Both the position numbers and the translations under genes were made by a program. A DNA stretch of 64,000 nucleotides, taken from assembly GCA_965279655.1 (NCBI GenBank), contig OZ257255.1, positions 4,526,001-4,590,000 of the forward strand, written 5' to 3'. This document shows, in pieces, positions 47,175 to 55,682 of the stretch. Position 1 is the stretch's first letter; each line of letters opens with the position of its first letter. The DNA is from SCTM01 sp965279655 (lineage in GTDB: Bacteria; Pseudomonadota; Alphaproteobacteria; Rhodospirillales; Rhodospirillaceae). Under the pieces are notes generated by a model. The model was given only the letters and a program-made list of their open reading frames with translations, made no database searches and was not told the origin of the DNA.

Positions 47175-48950
47175 ATGGGGGCAGCCGCCGATTATACGCG
47201 CGATCTCACCCGGGACGTTTCCCGGGCGCTGGAGCGCCATGCCTGGCTCAAGCCGTTCGTGGAGCCCCTGCGCCCCCTGTTCAAGGAGGTGCTGGCGGTC
47301 TCCTTGTGCATCAATCTGCTCGCGCTCGCGGTGCCGGTGTTCGTGCTTCAGGTCTATGACCGCGTGATCTTCCACGCCGGCTTGAGCACGCTCATCGGCC
47401 TCACCATCGGCGTGCTGATCGTCATCGGTTTCGACTTCGCCCTGCGGCGCGTGCGCGCGCGTATCCTCCAATCCGTCGCCTTGCAGATTGACGTCACGGT
47501 CAGCCAGACCCTGGTCGACAAAGTGCTGGCCCTTCCCTTGCGCATTCTCGAAACGCGGACCGCGGCGCAGTGGCAGCTTCTGTTCCGCGATGCGGACGCC
47601 GTGCGCAACACCCTCTCCGGCGCCACCGCGGTGCTCGCGACCGACCTGGTGTTCGCGGTGCTGTTCCTGGGGCTGGTGCTGGTGATCGCCTGGCCGGTCT
47701 TCTGGATCCTCCTGGTCATCGCCGCGATCTTCGTCGCCATCGCCTGGCGCGCCGGCAAGGTCGTGGCCGACGCCACGGACCGTGAAAAGGTGAAGGTCGT
47801 CAGCCGCGATGCGTTGGTCGCGGAACTGATCTCCGCGCGCACCACCATCAAGGCGCTCGCCTTGGGCCCGAAGATGCGCGGCCAATGGCAGGACCGCCAG
47901 GCCGCCACCATCCGCGAATCCCTCAGCCGTGCTTCGGAGACGGAAGTTTACGCCTACCTCGGTCAGAGCCTCACCCTGGTCGCCACCGTCGCCATGACCG
48001 CCCTCGGCGCGCTCGCGATCATGGGCCAGCACCTCACCATCGGCGGCTTGATCGCCGCCAACATGTTGTCCAGCCGCCTGCTCGGGCCCTTGAACCAGCT
48101 CATCGCCGCCTGGCGCGGCTTCACCTTGTTCCAGCAATCCTCGCAGCGCCTGAGCACACTATTCGCCGAAGCCGAGGAGCCGGCGAAAAGCGCGATCGCC
48201 CTGGATCGCCCGCAAGGGCGTCTCACCCTCGACAACGTCACCTTCGCCTACGGGCCGGATGACGCGCCGGTTGTGGCGAACATTCGCCTGGATCTCCAGC
48301 CGCTCGGCCTCACAGCCATTCTCGGCCCCAACGGCTGCGGCAAGACAACCTTGGCGAAGATCATGATGGGGCTTTATCGCCCCGACAGCGGGCGCGTGCT
48401 GATCGACGGCGCCGACATGGCGCAGTTCGGGCGCGCCGATCTGGCCGCCTGGATCGGCTACGTCCCGCAGGATTGCGTCCTGTTCTCCGGGACGATCCGC
48501 GACAATATCGCCATCGCGCACCCGCACGCGACGGATGCGGAGATCGTGAAGGCCGCCACGGCCGCGCGGGCGCATCAACTCATCGTCGATCTGCCGCAAG
48601 GCTACGGCACGCCCGTGGGCGAGGCGGGGGCGCGTCTCTCGGGCGGCTTCCGCCAGCGCATCGCCATTGCCCGCGCATTGCTGGGCGATCCGCCGCTGAT
48701 CGTCATGGACGAGCCCACCGCGAGCCTCGATCGCATGGCGGAGGATGAGTTGCGCGCCAGCCTCGCCGAACTTGCGAAAGCGCACACCATCGTCGTCATC
48801 ACCCACAGTCCTAACCTGCTGCAAAGCTGCCACAACGTGGTGATCATGGAACGCGGCCGCATCAAGGCCGCCGGCCCCACCCAGAAAACCCTGCAGTCCT
48901 TGAGCGAAACGCCGGTCAGGGTCGTCGCGGACCGGGAAGCCAGCGCATGA
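47175..48950 (+). CDS. Type I secretion ABC transporter (permease-ATPase)
   Basis: About 591 residues from ATG 47175 (an in-frame ATG at 47151 would add 8). Six-helix exporter domain with VLQVYDRVI at its start, as in PrtD/HlyB/LapB proteins, then an ATPase: Walker A GPNGCGKTT (384-392), Q-loop YVPQDC, signature LSGGFRQR, Walker B PPLIVMDEPT and switch His in ITHSPN. There is no N-terminal C39-like peptidase domain; only about 35 residues precede the membrane part, which is the PrtD-type arrangement. It powers export of the RTX adhesin. The HlyD gene overlaps its stop by 4 bp. Confidence 0.92.
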   Translation: MGAAADYTRDLTRDVSRALERHAWLKPFVEPLRPLFKEVLAVSLCINLLALAVPVFVLQVYDRVIFHAGLSTLIGLTIGVLIVIGFDFALRRVRARILQSVALQIDVTVSQTLVDKVLALPLRILETRTAAQWQLLFRDADAVRNTLSGATAVLATDLVFAVLFLGLVLVIAWPVFWILLVIAAIFVAIAWRAGKVVADATDREKVKVVSRDALVAELISARTTIKALALGPKMRGQWQDRQAATIRESLSRASETEVYAYLGQSLTLVATVAMTALGALAIMGQHLTIGGLIAANMLSSRLLGPLNQLIAAWRGFTLFQQSSQRLSTLFAEAEEPAKSAIALDRPQGRLTLDNVTFAYGPDDAPVVANIRLDLQPLGLTAILGPNGCGKTTLAKIMMGLYRPDSGRVLIDGADMAQFGRADLAAWIGYVPQDCVLFSGTIRDNIAIAHPHATDAEIVKAATAARAHQLIVDLPQGYGTPVGEAGARLSGGFRQRIAIARALLGDPPLIVMDEPTASLDRMAEDELRASLAELAKAHTIVVITHSPNLLQSCHNVVIMERGRIKAAGPTQKTLQSLSETPVRVVADREASA

Positions 48951-50248
48951 CCGAAGCGACGTCGCCCCTTGATACCCTGCTGGCGGAGAAGTCCCGCCCC
49001 ACGTGGCGCCCCGTGTCCCAGGCGATCATGGGCTTCATCGGGATCTTCCTCGTCTGGTCGATTTTCGCCCAGCTCGACGAAGTCTCGGTCGCGACGGGTG
49101 AAGTGATCCCGCAAGGCAAGATCAAGACCATCCAGCATCTCGAGGGCGGCATCATCGAGGAGCTTCTGGTGCGCGACGGCGACACGGTGCGCACCGATGC
49201 CCCGCTGCTTCAGATCAATCTCGGCCAGACGGCGGGCACGAAAGAAGACGCGCAGATCCGCCTCGATGGCCTTGTGCTGTCGCGGGCGCGGCTGATCGCC
49301 GAAGCCGAGGGCAAGCCGGTCGAATTCCCAAAGGACGTCGCCGCGCGTCAGCCGCAGATCCTGGCCGCCCAGCAGGCCACGCACGCCGCGCGCTTGAAGG
49401 AACTCGTCTCCACCAAGGGCGTGCTCGAAAATCAGGTGCGGGAACGCACCCATGAGATCAGCGAAGTCGAGGCCAAGCTGATCGCCGCGGAGTCCAACCT
49501 CAAGCTGGTGCGCGAGCGCTTGGTGATGTCCGAGGACCTGCTGAAGGACGGCCTCACCTCGCGCATGGAGCACAATCAGCTTCAGGGCCGCGCGGCGGAG
49601 TTGAACGGTGACGCCACCTCATTGCGTTCGACCCTACCGCGCACGCGCTCCTCCTTGAACGAAGCGCAGGAGCGCGTGAAGGAACTCGACGCCAAGTTCA
49701 GCCGCGAGGCGCGCGAGCAATTGGGCGAAACCGAACTCAACATCGCCCGCACGCAGGAAATGCTCACCACCGCCTCGGAGCAGGCGGGCCGCTCCACCAT
49801 CCGCAGTCCCATCACCGGTATCGTCAAGAACATGCGCTATCACACCATCGGCGGCGTGGTGCGCCCCGGTGAGCCGATCATGGACATCGTGCCGTCGGAA
49901 GATGCCCTGGTGGTGGAAGCGAAACTGAACCCCGTGGATCGCGGCTTCGTGCGCATCGGCCAGAAGGCGCTGGTGAAGATCGACACCTATGACTACGCCC
50001 GCTATGGCGGCATCGACGGCGAAGTTGTGGCTGTCGCGCCGGACTCGACCATGCCGGAAAACGGCCAGCCGTACTTCAAGGTGGTCGTCACCACCGCCAA
50101 GCCCTATCTCGGCGACGAGAAGGAAGGCCTCACCATCGCCCCCGGCATGGGCGCGACGGTGGACATCCACACCGGCACGAAGTCGGTGATGTCCTTCCTG
50201 CTCCGCCCCGTGCTCAAGCTGAAAGCGGAAGCGTTCCGGGAGCGGTGA
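48947..50248 (+). CDS. HlyD-family type I secretion membrane fusion protein
   Basis: 433 residues, start inside the exporter stop (ATGA). One membrane helix (QAIMGFIGIFLVWSIFAQL), first half-lipoyl motif VIPQGKIKTIQHLEGGIIEELLVRDGDTV, a long coiled coil (about 95-290), second lipoyl half RSPITGIVKNMRYHTIGGVVRPGEPIMDIVPSEDALVVEAKL and the C-terminal beta domain with GMGATVDIHTGTKSVMSFLLRPVLK, the conserved end of the PrtE/HlyD family. It links the ABC exporter to the TolC-like channel encoded 18 kb upstream. Confidence 0.94.
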   Translation: MTEATSPLDTLLAEKSRPTWRPVSQAIMGFIGIFLVWSIFAQLDEVSVATGEVIPQGKIKTIQHLEGGIIEELLVRDGDTVRTDAPLLQINLGQTAGTKEDAQIRLDGLVLSRARLIAEAEGKPVEFPKDVAARQPQILAAQQATHAARLKELVSTKGVLENQVRERTHEISEVEAKLIAAESNLKLVRERLVMSEDLLKDGLTSRMEHNQLQGRAAELNGDATSLRSTLPRTRSSLNEAQERVKELDAKFSREAREQLGETELNIARTQEMLTTASEQAGRSTIRSPITGIVKNMRYHTIGGVVRPGEPIMDIVPSEDALVVEAKLNPVDRGFVRIGQKALVKIDTYDYARYGGIDGEVVAVAPDSTMPENGQPYFKVVVTTAKPYLGDEKEGLTIAPGMGATVDIHTGTKSVMSFLLRPVLKLKAEAFRER

Positions 50249-50310
50249 GGGGCATTCCGCTCCATGGAATGACCTGTTCGATGGAATAGCGAGCGGCTAA
50301 GCACTCGATT

Positions 50311-50414
50311 GTCATCCCGGCGAAGGCCGGGATCCACTCATCAACACGCACGAACCTGTCGTTTGACTCTTGCACCACGAGAGGTGGACCCCGGCCTCCG
50401 CCGGGGTGACGACG
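50311..50414. repeat. REP-like palindrome pair (second copy)
   Basis: GTCATCCCGGCGAAGGCCGG at 50311-50330 running on to 50340, and the inverted form GTGGACCCCGGCCTCCGCCG at 50384-50403 running on through GGGGTGACGACG. It matches the element at 44551-44660 in sequence and in inverted pairing. It lies between the convergent hlyD-like and hydrolase genes. Confidence 0.75.
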
Positions 50415-50434
50415 TTGTCGGTGAGAGCCCCTGC

Positions 50435-51394
50435 CTACCCCTTTAAGAACTTCACCACCGCATCCGCCCACGCCTCCGGCATCTGGTCGACGATGTCGAT
50501 GCCGCCGCCCTGCAGTTCCACGAACGCGAAGTCGGGGCGCATTTTGCGCGTCAGCTTGGCGTTCTCGTAAATCTGGTCGCCGGTGTTGGTGATGATCAGC
50601 GTCGGCTTCTTGATCTTGGGAATGCTGTTGTTGTGGTTGTACAGGAACGCCGCGTGGTGCCCGTACCAGAACGGGCCATAGCCCCAGAACTTCTCGATGG
50701 TATAGCGCGTGATCAGCTTCGGGTCCGGCTCCGAGCCCCCTTGTTGATACATCCGCTGGCGGCCCTTGAACGACGCCACCAGGTGCGATCCGTCCGCCTG
50801 ATACACGAAGTCGATCTCGCTGCGCTGGTTGCCGTCCAGGAAGTTCTGCCGCTCCTCCTCGCTCATCGGCAACGGGCCCGCGATCACCAGCTTGCGCACA
50901 CGCTCGGGGAACTGCTGCTCCACTTCCGTGGCCACCATGCCGCCGGTGTGATGGCCCAGCACGTCCGCCTGCTTGATGCCGAGGTGATCGAGCACGGACG
51001 GCACCGCCTTCGCCCAATCCTCCACCTTCGGCACGAACGTCGTGGCGTCGGAATTGCCGAAGCCCGGGCAATCGATGGCGATCGGCCGCATGCCGCGGTC
51101 CATGAACGGCTTGAACACGTTCTCGAACTGGCGCGAGCTCATCGGCGCCTGATGGATCAGCACCAACGGCTGGCCCTTGCCGCCATCTTGATAGTGCACC
51201 TGACCGTAAGGGCCGTTGGCGTAACCCCGGGTCATCTTCGGCAGGGCGAGTTTCACCGGCGGCGGATTGGGCTTGTACTTCACCTTGGGCGCTTCTTGCG
51301 CGCGCGCCGCGCTCACCGTCGCCAGTGCCGCCGCGCCCCCTACGGCTCCGGATGTCAGCGCACGCCGCGAAATGCCCGATGTTGCCTTGGCCAT
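50435..51394 (-). CDS. Exported alpha/beta hydrolase-fold protein with His in place of the nucleophile
   Basis: 319 residues from ATG 51394, preceded by GGGAGGG at ideal spacing. A twin-arginine-type leader (SRRALTSGAVGGAAALATVSAARA) directs it to the periplasm. The hydrolase core is clear: PLVLIHQAPMSSRQF (oxyanion region 80-84), IAIDCPGFGNSD, and the nucleophile elbow LGHHTGG at 146-152, where the usual Ser is His149. The later TLIITNTGDQIY (acid) is present. A GxHTG elbow is something I recall from a hydrolase subgroup, so this may be a real variant rather than a dead enzyme; the reaction is unknown. No functional link with the exporter is evident. Confidence 0.8.
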   Translation of the reverse strand: MAKATSGISRRALTSGAVGGAAALATVSAARAQEAPKVKYKPNPPPVKLALPKMTRGYANGPYGQVHYQDGGKGQPLVLIHQAPMSSRQFENVFKPFMDRGMRPIAIDCPGFGNSDATTFVPKVEDWAKAVPSVLDHLGIKQADVLGHHTGGMVATEVEQQFPERVRKLVIAGPLPMSEEERQNFLDGNQRSEIDFVYQADGSHLVASFKGRQRMYQQGGSEPDPKLITRYTIEKFWGYGPFWYGHHAAFLYNHNNSIPKIKKPTLIITNTGDQIYENAKLTRKMRPDFAFVELQGGGIDIVDQMPEAWADAVVKFLKG

Positions 51395-51525
51395 GGTCAC
51401 CCTCCCTGAAGCTGTGATGGGCATAGTCTAGGCCGGGCGGGGTCCACAAATAAATCCGCCGTGGCGGGCATGTGTGCCGGCCGCGGCGGATTCCCTCAAT
51501 CGCCTCAGATGGTGGGGAAAAGCGG

Positions 51526-51714
51526 CTACTTGAGTTCGCCGCCGGTGGCGACCTTCTTGCCCTTGCGCCACAGTTCGAACGCCCGCGCGTTGGGATTCGC
51601 GGCCTTGTTGGCGGCGGCTTTCTCTTTTGCCGCGGCTTCGTCGGGCGCGCTGAAGGCGTCGACACCGACGATACGCCGATCGTCATCGATCAGCAGACAC
51701 ACATAGGTTTCCAT
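51526..51714 (-). CDS. Small hypothetical protein, 62 aa
   Basis: Starts at ATG 51714 (METYVCLLIDDDRRIVGVDAF), with GAGG at acceptable spacing upstream. It is short and soluble: an N-terminal beta hairpin-like piece followed by an Ala/Lys-rich helix (DEAAAKEKAAANKAA) and a basic tail. I do not know the family. A longer upstream frame exists but its extra residues are basic and unlikely. The spacer on its 5' side (51715-51996) holds nothing I can identify. Confidence 0.65.
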   Translation of the reverse strand: METYVCLLIDDDRRIVGVDAFSAPDEAAAKEKAAANKAANPNARAFELWRKGKKVATGGELK

Positions 51715-51996
51715 TTTTCGACCTCGCTTTCGTCCGCTGGATAGAACGCGAGACTTGAGGCGGCCATGAGGTCGTCCTGTGACAAGCCTGGGGCATTTCA
51801 CGCCAAGGGCAGAAAACTGACGCGGAACCACGCGCGCGGTTGCGCATATTGCGCGGAGTTAATCCGCCTCGCAGCGTGCGTTGAGATGCGACGCGTGAAT
51901 TACAACCGTGGCTTCGCAAAGGTGCTGTGAGCAGCACCACGGTATGTGGTGCAACTCTCGCGCGCCGCGCGCATCCTGCCCAATACGAGCGCAGAT

Positions 51997-53079
51997 CTAA
52001 ACAGTGGGTCGTTGGCTGGGCGGAACCAAAAGCTCTGGACGCGCGGGAATGACGGGAACCGGAAGGGTGACCGAATTCGGCCGCTTGTCGCGCGGCGTGA
52101 CTGGTTTTGGCGCGCGCCATCCGAGGCAATCGGCGGTGCTCTTGTACATCTCGACCGCTGCGGCGATGAGTTCCTCGGCGGAGTTATGGACGTAGTCACC
52201 GGTCTCCCAGCCGTTAATCGGATTCTTGAGGTTGTAGAGGTAGGATTCCATACCTCGATAGACTCTGTCGCCAACAACGCGCCCTTTCGGCACGACATAG
52301 TCGTGGTCGCGGAACTGGCCTCCGAAGTCGAGGTGATCGGTCGTCACCGTCGGCACACCGAAGGCGGAGCCATAGGCCTGCGGGCCGGAACTCGTTGTCA
52401 ACATGAAGCGAGAGATCCAAACGGCGTACATCTGAAGCCATTCAGACCCGGGAACAGTTGCCAGATCAATCAGCCCGTTCATCTTGGGGAGGAGCGTGGG
52501 GGACTGATGGCCCAGGCGAATCACTTGCCCACCGAGTTCCTCTGTGATGTAGCGAATGACCGCAAGGTACGGGTCGACATCGGCGATTTCTCGGCGTGCG
52601 TCGTTGTGTCGGAAGGAATATCCGGCCTCCTTCCAGTAAACGGTCGCGACCCACCGATCTGGATCGAGCCCCAAGTTCATCAACGCCTGATCGGATGGTT
52701 CAATTTTTTCTGCGGGCGGAACAAAGGTTGTCAGGGGAATCGAGTTCAGCATCCCCTCGCGAAACATCGATTGCACGAGAACCAACTCCGTACGGCGAAG
52801 ACTCGGACCTTCAAGCTCCACTTTCAGGAATCGATCCCGATAGCCCGCGCCATCAAGGACATCTATGGGAAAAGAGGCGGCGTCCGACGACGGCTCTAAC
52901 GTGTGCTTGAGGTTAGGGATGCAGCTTACGATCGATTTCTTGTAGGGCCTGTCATTCCGGTAATAAACGATGAGTTCGGAATCATCGAACATGTCCGCGA
53001 CAGAGCTAACAAACATCGAAAAAAGCGTAAAATCTCCAAGCGCGCGCGAGCCTAGATAAGCGAATACTCTGAACGACAT
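51997..53079 (-). CDS. Putative glycosyltransferase, TIGR04372-like
   Basis: 360 residues from ATG 53079 (MSFRVFAYLGSRALGDFTLF). The central YWKEAGYSFRHNDARREIADVDPYLAVIRYI, then GGQVIRLGHQSP, and SRFMLTTSSGPQAYGSAFGVPTV are what I recall from the TIGR04372 putative glycosyltransferases, with a GT-B-like C-terminal half. The tail (about 40 residues) is Pro/Arg-rich and poorly structured. It is divergent from the radical SAM operon, sharing a ~208-bp spacer with a short inverted repeat (GTTCT…AGAAC at 53182-53199), so the four genes may act together on a glycan or peptide. Substrate unknown. Confidence 0.7.
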   Translation of the reverse strand: MSFRVFAYLGSRALGDFTLFSMFVSSVADMFDDSELIVYYRNDRPYKKSIVSCIPNLKHTLEPSSDAASFPIDVLDGAGYRDRFLKVELEGPSLRRTELVLVQSMFREGMLNSIPLTTFVPPAEKIEPSDQALMNLGLDPDRWVATVYWKEAGYSFRHNDARREIADVDPYLAVIRYITEELGGQVIRLGHQSPTLLPKMNGLIDLATVPGSEWLQMYAVWISRFMLTTSSGPQAYGSAFGVPTVTTDHLDFGGQFRDHDYVVPKGRVVGDRVYRGMESYLYNLKNPINGWETGDYVHNSAEELIAAAVEMYKSTADCLGWRAPKPVTPRDKRPNSVTLPVPVIPARPELLVPPSQRPTV

Positions 53080-53287
53080 GGTCGACTCGCAAGCACTGCA
53101 GACGATGGGCAACACGCGTTAAACGGCAGGTGCCACTATCCTGATAGGGAAACATACACCGCTTCGTGACGATGTGGACCCGTTCTATATATCCAGAACT
53201 GCATGAGTGCACTATTCTATGATCCCGCGATCCAGGCAAATGGCCCGGGTCGCGGTTTTGACAGGTGTTCTTGGAAGTGGACCATCG

Positions 53288-53602
53288 ATGCACTTTGAAT
53301 ACGAAAATCTGGTCGCTCTGTTCGAGCAGGCATTGCTGACTGAATTGCGCGGCCATGGATCCGGCGGAGAATTTCTACGCAGTTGGGTACCCGATACCGA
53401 CGTGACTAAATCGCTCATCAATATGGCGGACGCGGCGGCGTTGGAGAATGTGCCCGCATTCGAAGTTGGCCTTTCCGCCCAAGCAGCGCCGGCGCTGAAT
53501 TTGCCCGAGCTGACGGAGGCCCTCGCGGAGACGTTCCAAGTGACCCGAAGCGAGGCCGCCGGCGGGCAGGTCCAAATAAAATTCGTGAGTGCAGGCACGT
53601 GA
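53288..53602 (+). CDS. Hypothetical protein, 104 aa, first gene of radical SAM operon
   Basis: I use ATG 53288 (MHFEYENLVALFEQALL); the frame is open further upstream to 53207 but that part is unlikely coding. The protein is small, soluble and acidic, with an N-terminal helix and a Val/Thr-rich C-terminal strand (AAGGQVQIKFVSAG). I recognise no family. Its stop and the next ATG overlap by one base (TGATG), so it is translationally coupled to the following gene and through it to the radical SAM gene. A role as leader-binding or partner protein of the radical SAM enzyme is possible but unproven. Confidence 0.6.
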   Translation: MHFEYENLVALFEQALLTELRGHGSGGEFLRSWVPDTDVTKSLINMADAAALENVPAFEVGLSAQAAPALNLPELTEALAETFQVTRSEAAGGQVQIKFVSAGT

Positions 53603-54267
53603 TGGTTGTCGGCCCGTCGCTCACTTCACCAAGCACGATGCAAACCGGTCAAGTCGCATGGAGCGACAAAGCGTGGGCAATCACGCTTGATGTCGCAAAC
53701 GGCTCCATCGCCAAGGCCGCGATCACTTGGCAAGATCCCGCCGCGGACGCGGCTTTCCTGGCCACGCTTTGCCGCTGCCTTGTGGGTATGAGCCTTCGCG
53801 AGGCCCGCGACCACGGCGTTCAATACGCAAATCCCACGGAACCCGGCGCGGCTAAGCATATCCAGGGCATCGTTATGCCCATGAACTATTCCGTGACCAG
53901 TCGCGAGGCGGAAAAGGCGCTCCGCACGGCAATAGATCAGGTGGCGCCCCCAGACCCGGCCCAGTGGAACTTCGAGGATAGGGGCCTTTCCACCGCCTGG
54001 AGGAATCTCCCCGTCGACGAACGGCGTCGGCGTCTGGACGAGCTCCTGGCGGTCGCCTTGAAAAGCGCGGGTGCGCCCGACGCAGCGGTTGTGGAGAGCA
54101 TCGACCAACACGATCGTGTATTATTGCAGTTCGCGCCTGACTTTCCCGTCAAGGCGAAGCCGCCGCTATTGATGCAAATCGAGCGCGATATCCGGAAAGC
54201 AACGGGCGAACGCTTCGAGGTGTTCGTATCGGAAATGAAAGACAACAACCGCATTCGGCGCCTCTAA
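53602..54267 (+). CDS. Hypothetical protein, 221 aa, second gene of radical SAM operon
   Basis: Starts at ATG 53602 overlapping the previous stop; a GTG at 53599 is equally placed. The first ~90 residues (QVAWSDKAWAITLDVANGSI…AAFLATLCRCLVGMSLREA) have a beta-sheet plus helix pattern faintly like an IscU/TSCPD-type small domain; the second half (about 130-221) is alpha/beta and ends EVFVSEMKDNNRIRRL. Only two Cys, in LCRC, so a metal site is possible but not shown. I cannot name a family. It is followed 26 bp later by the radical SAM gene. Confidence 0.6.
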   Translation: MVVGPSLTSPSTMQTGQVAWSDKAWAITLDVANGSIAKAAITWQDPAADAAFLATLCRCLVGMSLREARDHGVQYANPTEPGAAKHIQGIVMPMNYSVTSREAEKALRTAIDQVAPPDPAQWNFEDRGLSTAWRNLPVDERRRRLDELLAVALKSAGAPDAAVVESIDQHDRVLLQFAPDFPVKAKPPLLMQIERDIRKATGERFEVFVSEMKDNNRIRRL

Positions 54268-54293
54268 GGTCTGAGCGGCACTAAGGAAAAACG

Positions 54294-55418
54294 ATGACTG
54301 GCATGACGGACCACACCCAACTCATCCTTGATGGCACCAAGATCAGTTGGCATCAGGACCGCATCCGCGCCTGGGAGCGTGGCGAACGCGTCGCTCCCAT
54401 CACGATCGACATGGCCCTGACGCGCGCGTGCAACTATGGCTGTCACTACTGCTACGCGATGCTTCAGGAGAACGATCGGCAATCGATCACAAAACCGGTC
54501 ATCACCGATTTTCTCGACGACTGTAAGGAGATCGGCGTGCGAGGCATCAGCTTCGTCTCCGACGGCGAGAGCACGATCTCGCCCGTTTTCGTCGACGCGT
54601 GCAAGCACGGCGCCAGCATCGGCTTGTCCATGGCCTGTGGCACCAACGGCTTTGTGCTCACGAAGCGCAAGCTGGAGGAAGTGCTGCCCTCGCTCACCTA
54701 TCTACGCATCAACATCTCTGCCGGGGAACGCGACCGCTACGGCGAGATCATGGGCGTCAAACCCGACTATTTCGACCGCGTGGTGCAGAACATCCGCGAC
54801 ATGGTGGCGATCAAGAAGGCGCGAAACCTTAACGTGACGATCGGGCTGCAAATGGTGCTCATGCCCCAGTATCGCGACCAGATCCTGCCGTTGGCGCGCC
54901 TGGGCAAAGAACTGCGCCCGGACTATCTGGTCATCAAGCATTGCTCCGACAATGAAGACGGCGATCTTGGCGTCGAGTACGACAAGTACAATGAACTCTA
55001 CGACACCCTGCACGAGGCCGAGGCATTGTCGGACGATGGTTACCGGGTCGCGGTGAAGTGGTCGAAGATCGCGGCGACGGGTCAGCGCAGCTATCAACGC
55101 TGTTACGGCGCTCCGTTCATCCTTCAGATCTCCGGCTCGGGCCTGGTGGCTCCTTGCGGGATGCTGTTCAACGAGCGCTACAAGAAATTCCACGTCGGCA
55201 ACATTTGCGAGACGCGCTTCAAGGATATCTGGGCGTCCGACCGGTACTGGGAAGTCATGCAGTACTTGGCCGGCCCGGAATTCAACGCGCAGAAGATGTG
55301 CGGCTCGCTATGTCTGCAGCACAAGGTGAACGAATCCCTCGACGCGCACGTCAAGGGTTACGCCCCGTTCCCCGACGTGAGCAATGTGCCGCGTCCCGAG
55401 CACATCAACTTCATCTGA
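54294..55418 (+). CDS. Radical SAM protein with SPASM-like C-terminal cysteines
   Basis: 374 residues; ATG 54294 has AAGGA at good spacing. The SAM-cluster motif is CNYGCHYC (Cys at about residues 45, 49 and 52), followed by GVRGISFVSDGESTIS (the GGE-like SAM-binding stretch). The C-terminal third has Cys in QRCYGAPF, PCGMLFN and MCGSLC, as expected for auxiliary iron-sulfur cluster binding of SPASM/twitch proteins. Such enzymes modify peptides, proteins or small molecules. Its substrate is unknown; the operon partners are two unknown proteins and, divergently, a TIGR04372-like transferase. A strong terminator follows its stop. Confidence 0.85.
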   Translation: MTGMTDHTQLILDGTKISWHQDRIRAWERGERVAPITIDMALTRACNYGCHYCYAMLQENDRQSITKPVITDFLDDCKEIGVRGISFVSDGESTISPVFVDACKHGASIGLSMACGTNGFVLTKRKLEEVLPSLTYLRINISAGERDRYGEIMGVKPDYFDRVVQNIRDMVAIKKARNLNVTIGLQMVLMPQYRDQILPLARLGKELRPDYLVIKHCSDNEDGDLGVEYDKYNELYDTLHEAEALSDDGYRVAVKWSKIAATGQRSYQRCYGAPFILQISGSGLVAPCGMLFNERYKKFHVGNICETRFKDIWASDRYWEVMQYLAGPEFNAQKMCGSLCLQHKVNESLDAHVKGYAPFPDVSNVPRPEHINFI

Positions 55419-55438
55419 CCGACGGCGAATCAGAAACA

Positions 55439-55470
55439 AAAAGGGCCCCGTGCATCGGGGCCCTTTTTTT
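55439..55470 (+). terminator. Rho-independent terminator after the radical SAM operon
   Basis: Perfect 8-bp stem GGGCCCCG (55443-55450) / CGGGGCCC (55456-55463), loop TGCAT, followed by seven T and preceded by A-run. It ends the operon 20 bp after the stop, and the tRNA fragment starts 7 bp further on. The A-run/T-run symmetry means it could also stop transcripts coming leftward out of the tRNA. Confidence 0.93.
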
Positions 55471-55476
55471 GTACGA

Positions 55477-55520
55477 TGGTGGAGCTGAGCGGGATCGAAC
55501 CGCTGACCTCTACAATGCCA
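55477..55520 (-). tRNA. tRNA-Ala(GGC) 3' fragment: left attachment site of the island
   Basis: On the minus strand this reads from the anticodon to CCA: anticodon GGC, loop AT, stem TGTAG, variable AGGTC, T-arm AGCGG-TTCGATC-CCGCT, acceptor CAGCTCC, then ACCA. The 5' half is absent: sequence upstream of the anticodon does not pair with TGTAG. This is what integration into the 3' part of a tRNA gene leaves behind at one junction. The intact tRNA should be found at the other end of the element, right of the window. Confidence 0.8.
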
Positions 55521-55532
55521 TCACGCCCGGAC

Positions 55533-55624
55533 AAGATTCCGTAACGTTCCTCAACGTTCATTAGCGCATATGTACCAATGGTTTGTGTTGACCCGAGATT
55601 CCGCGAGTGTCATCAAGATTCCGT
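55533..55624 (+). repeat. Three AGATTCCG direct repeats: possible integrase arm sites
   Basis: AGATTCCG occurs at 55534, 55596 and 55616 between the tRNA fragment and the integrase start; two copies extend to AAGATTCCGT. Short repeats in this position are typical of arm-type sites bound by the N-terminal domain of tyrosine integrases. The function is inferred from position. Confidence 0.4.
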
Positions 55625-55666
55625 CGAATTCCTCCCGCCTGCTTCCGCAGCGCTTCCGCAGGATCG

Positions 55667-55680
55667 ATTGTAGAGGTCAG
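55667..55680 (+). repeat. 14-bp inverted copy of the tRNA anticodon-stem/variable region at the int start
   Basis: ATTGTAGAGGTCAG at 55667-55680 is a perfect inverted match to CTGACCTCTACAAT at 55503-55516 inside the tRNA fragment, about 150 bp away. It overlaps the GAGG ribosome-binding sequence of the integrase gene. It may be a second core-type recombinase site, allowing integrase binding to repress its own synthesis. Confidence 0.5.
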
Positions 55681-55682
55681 AG

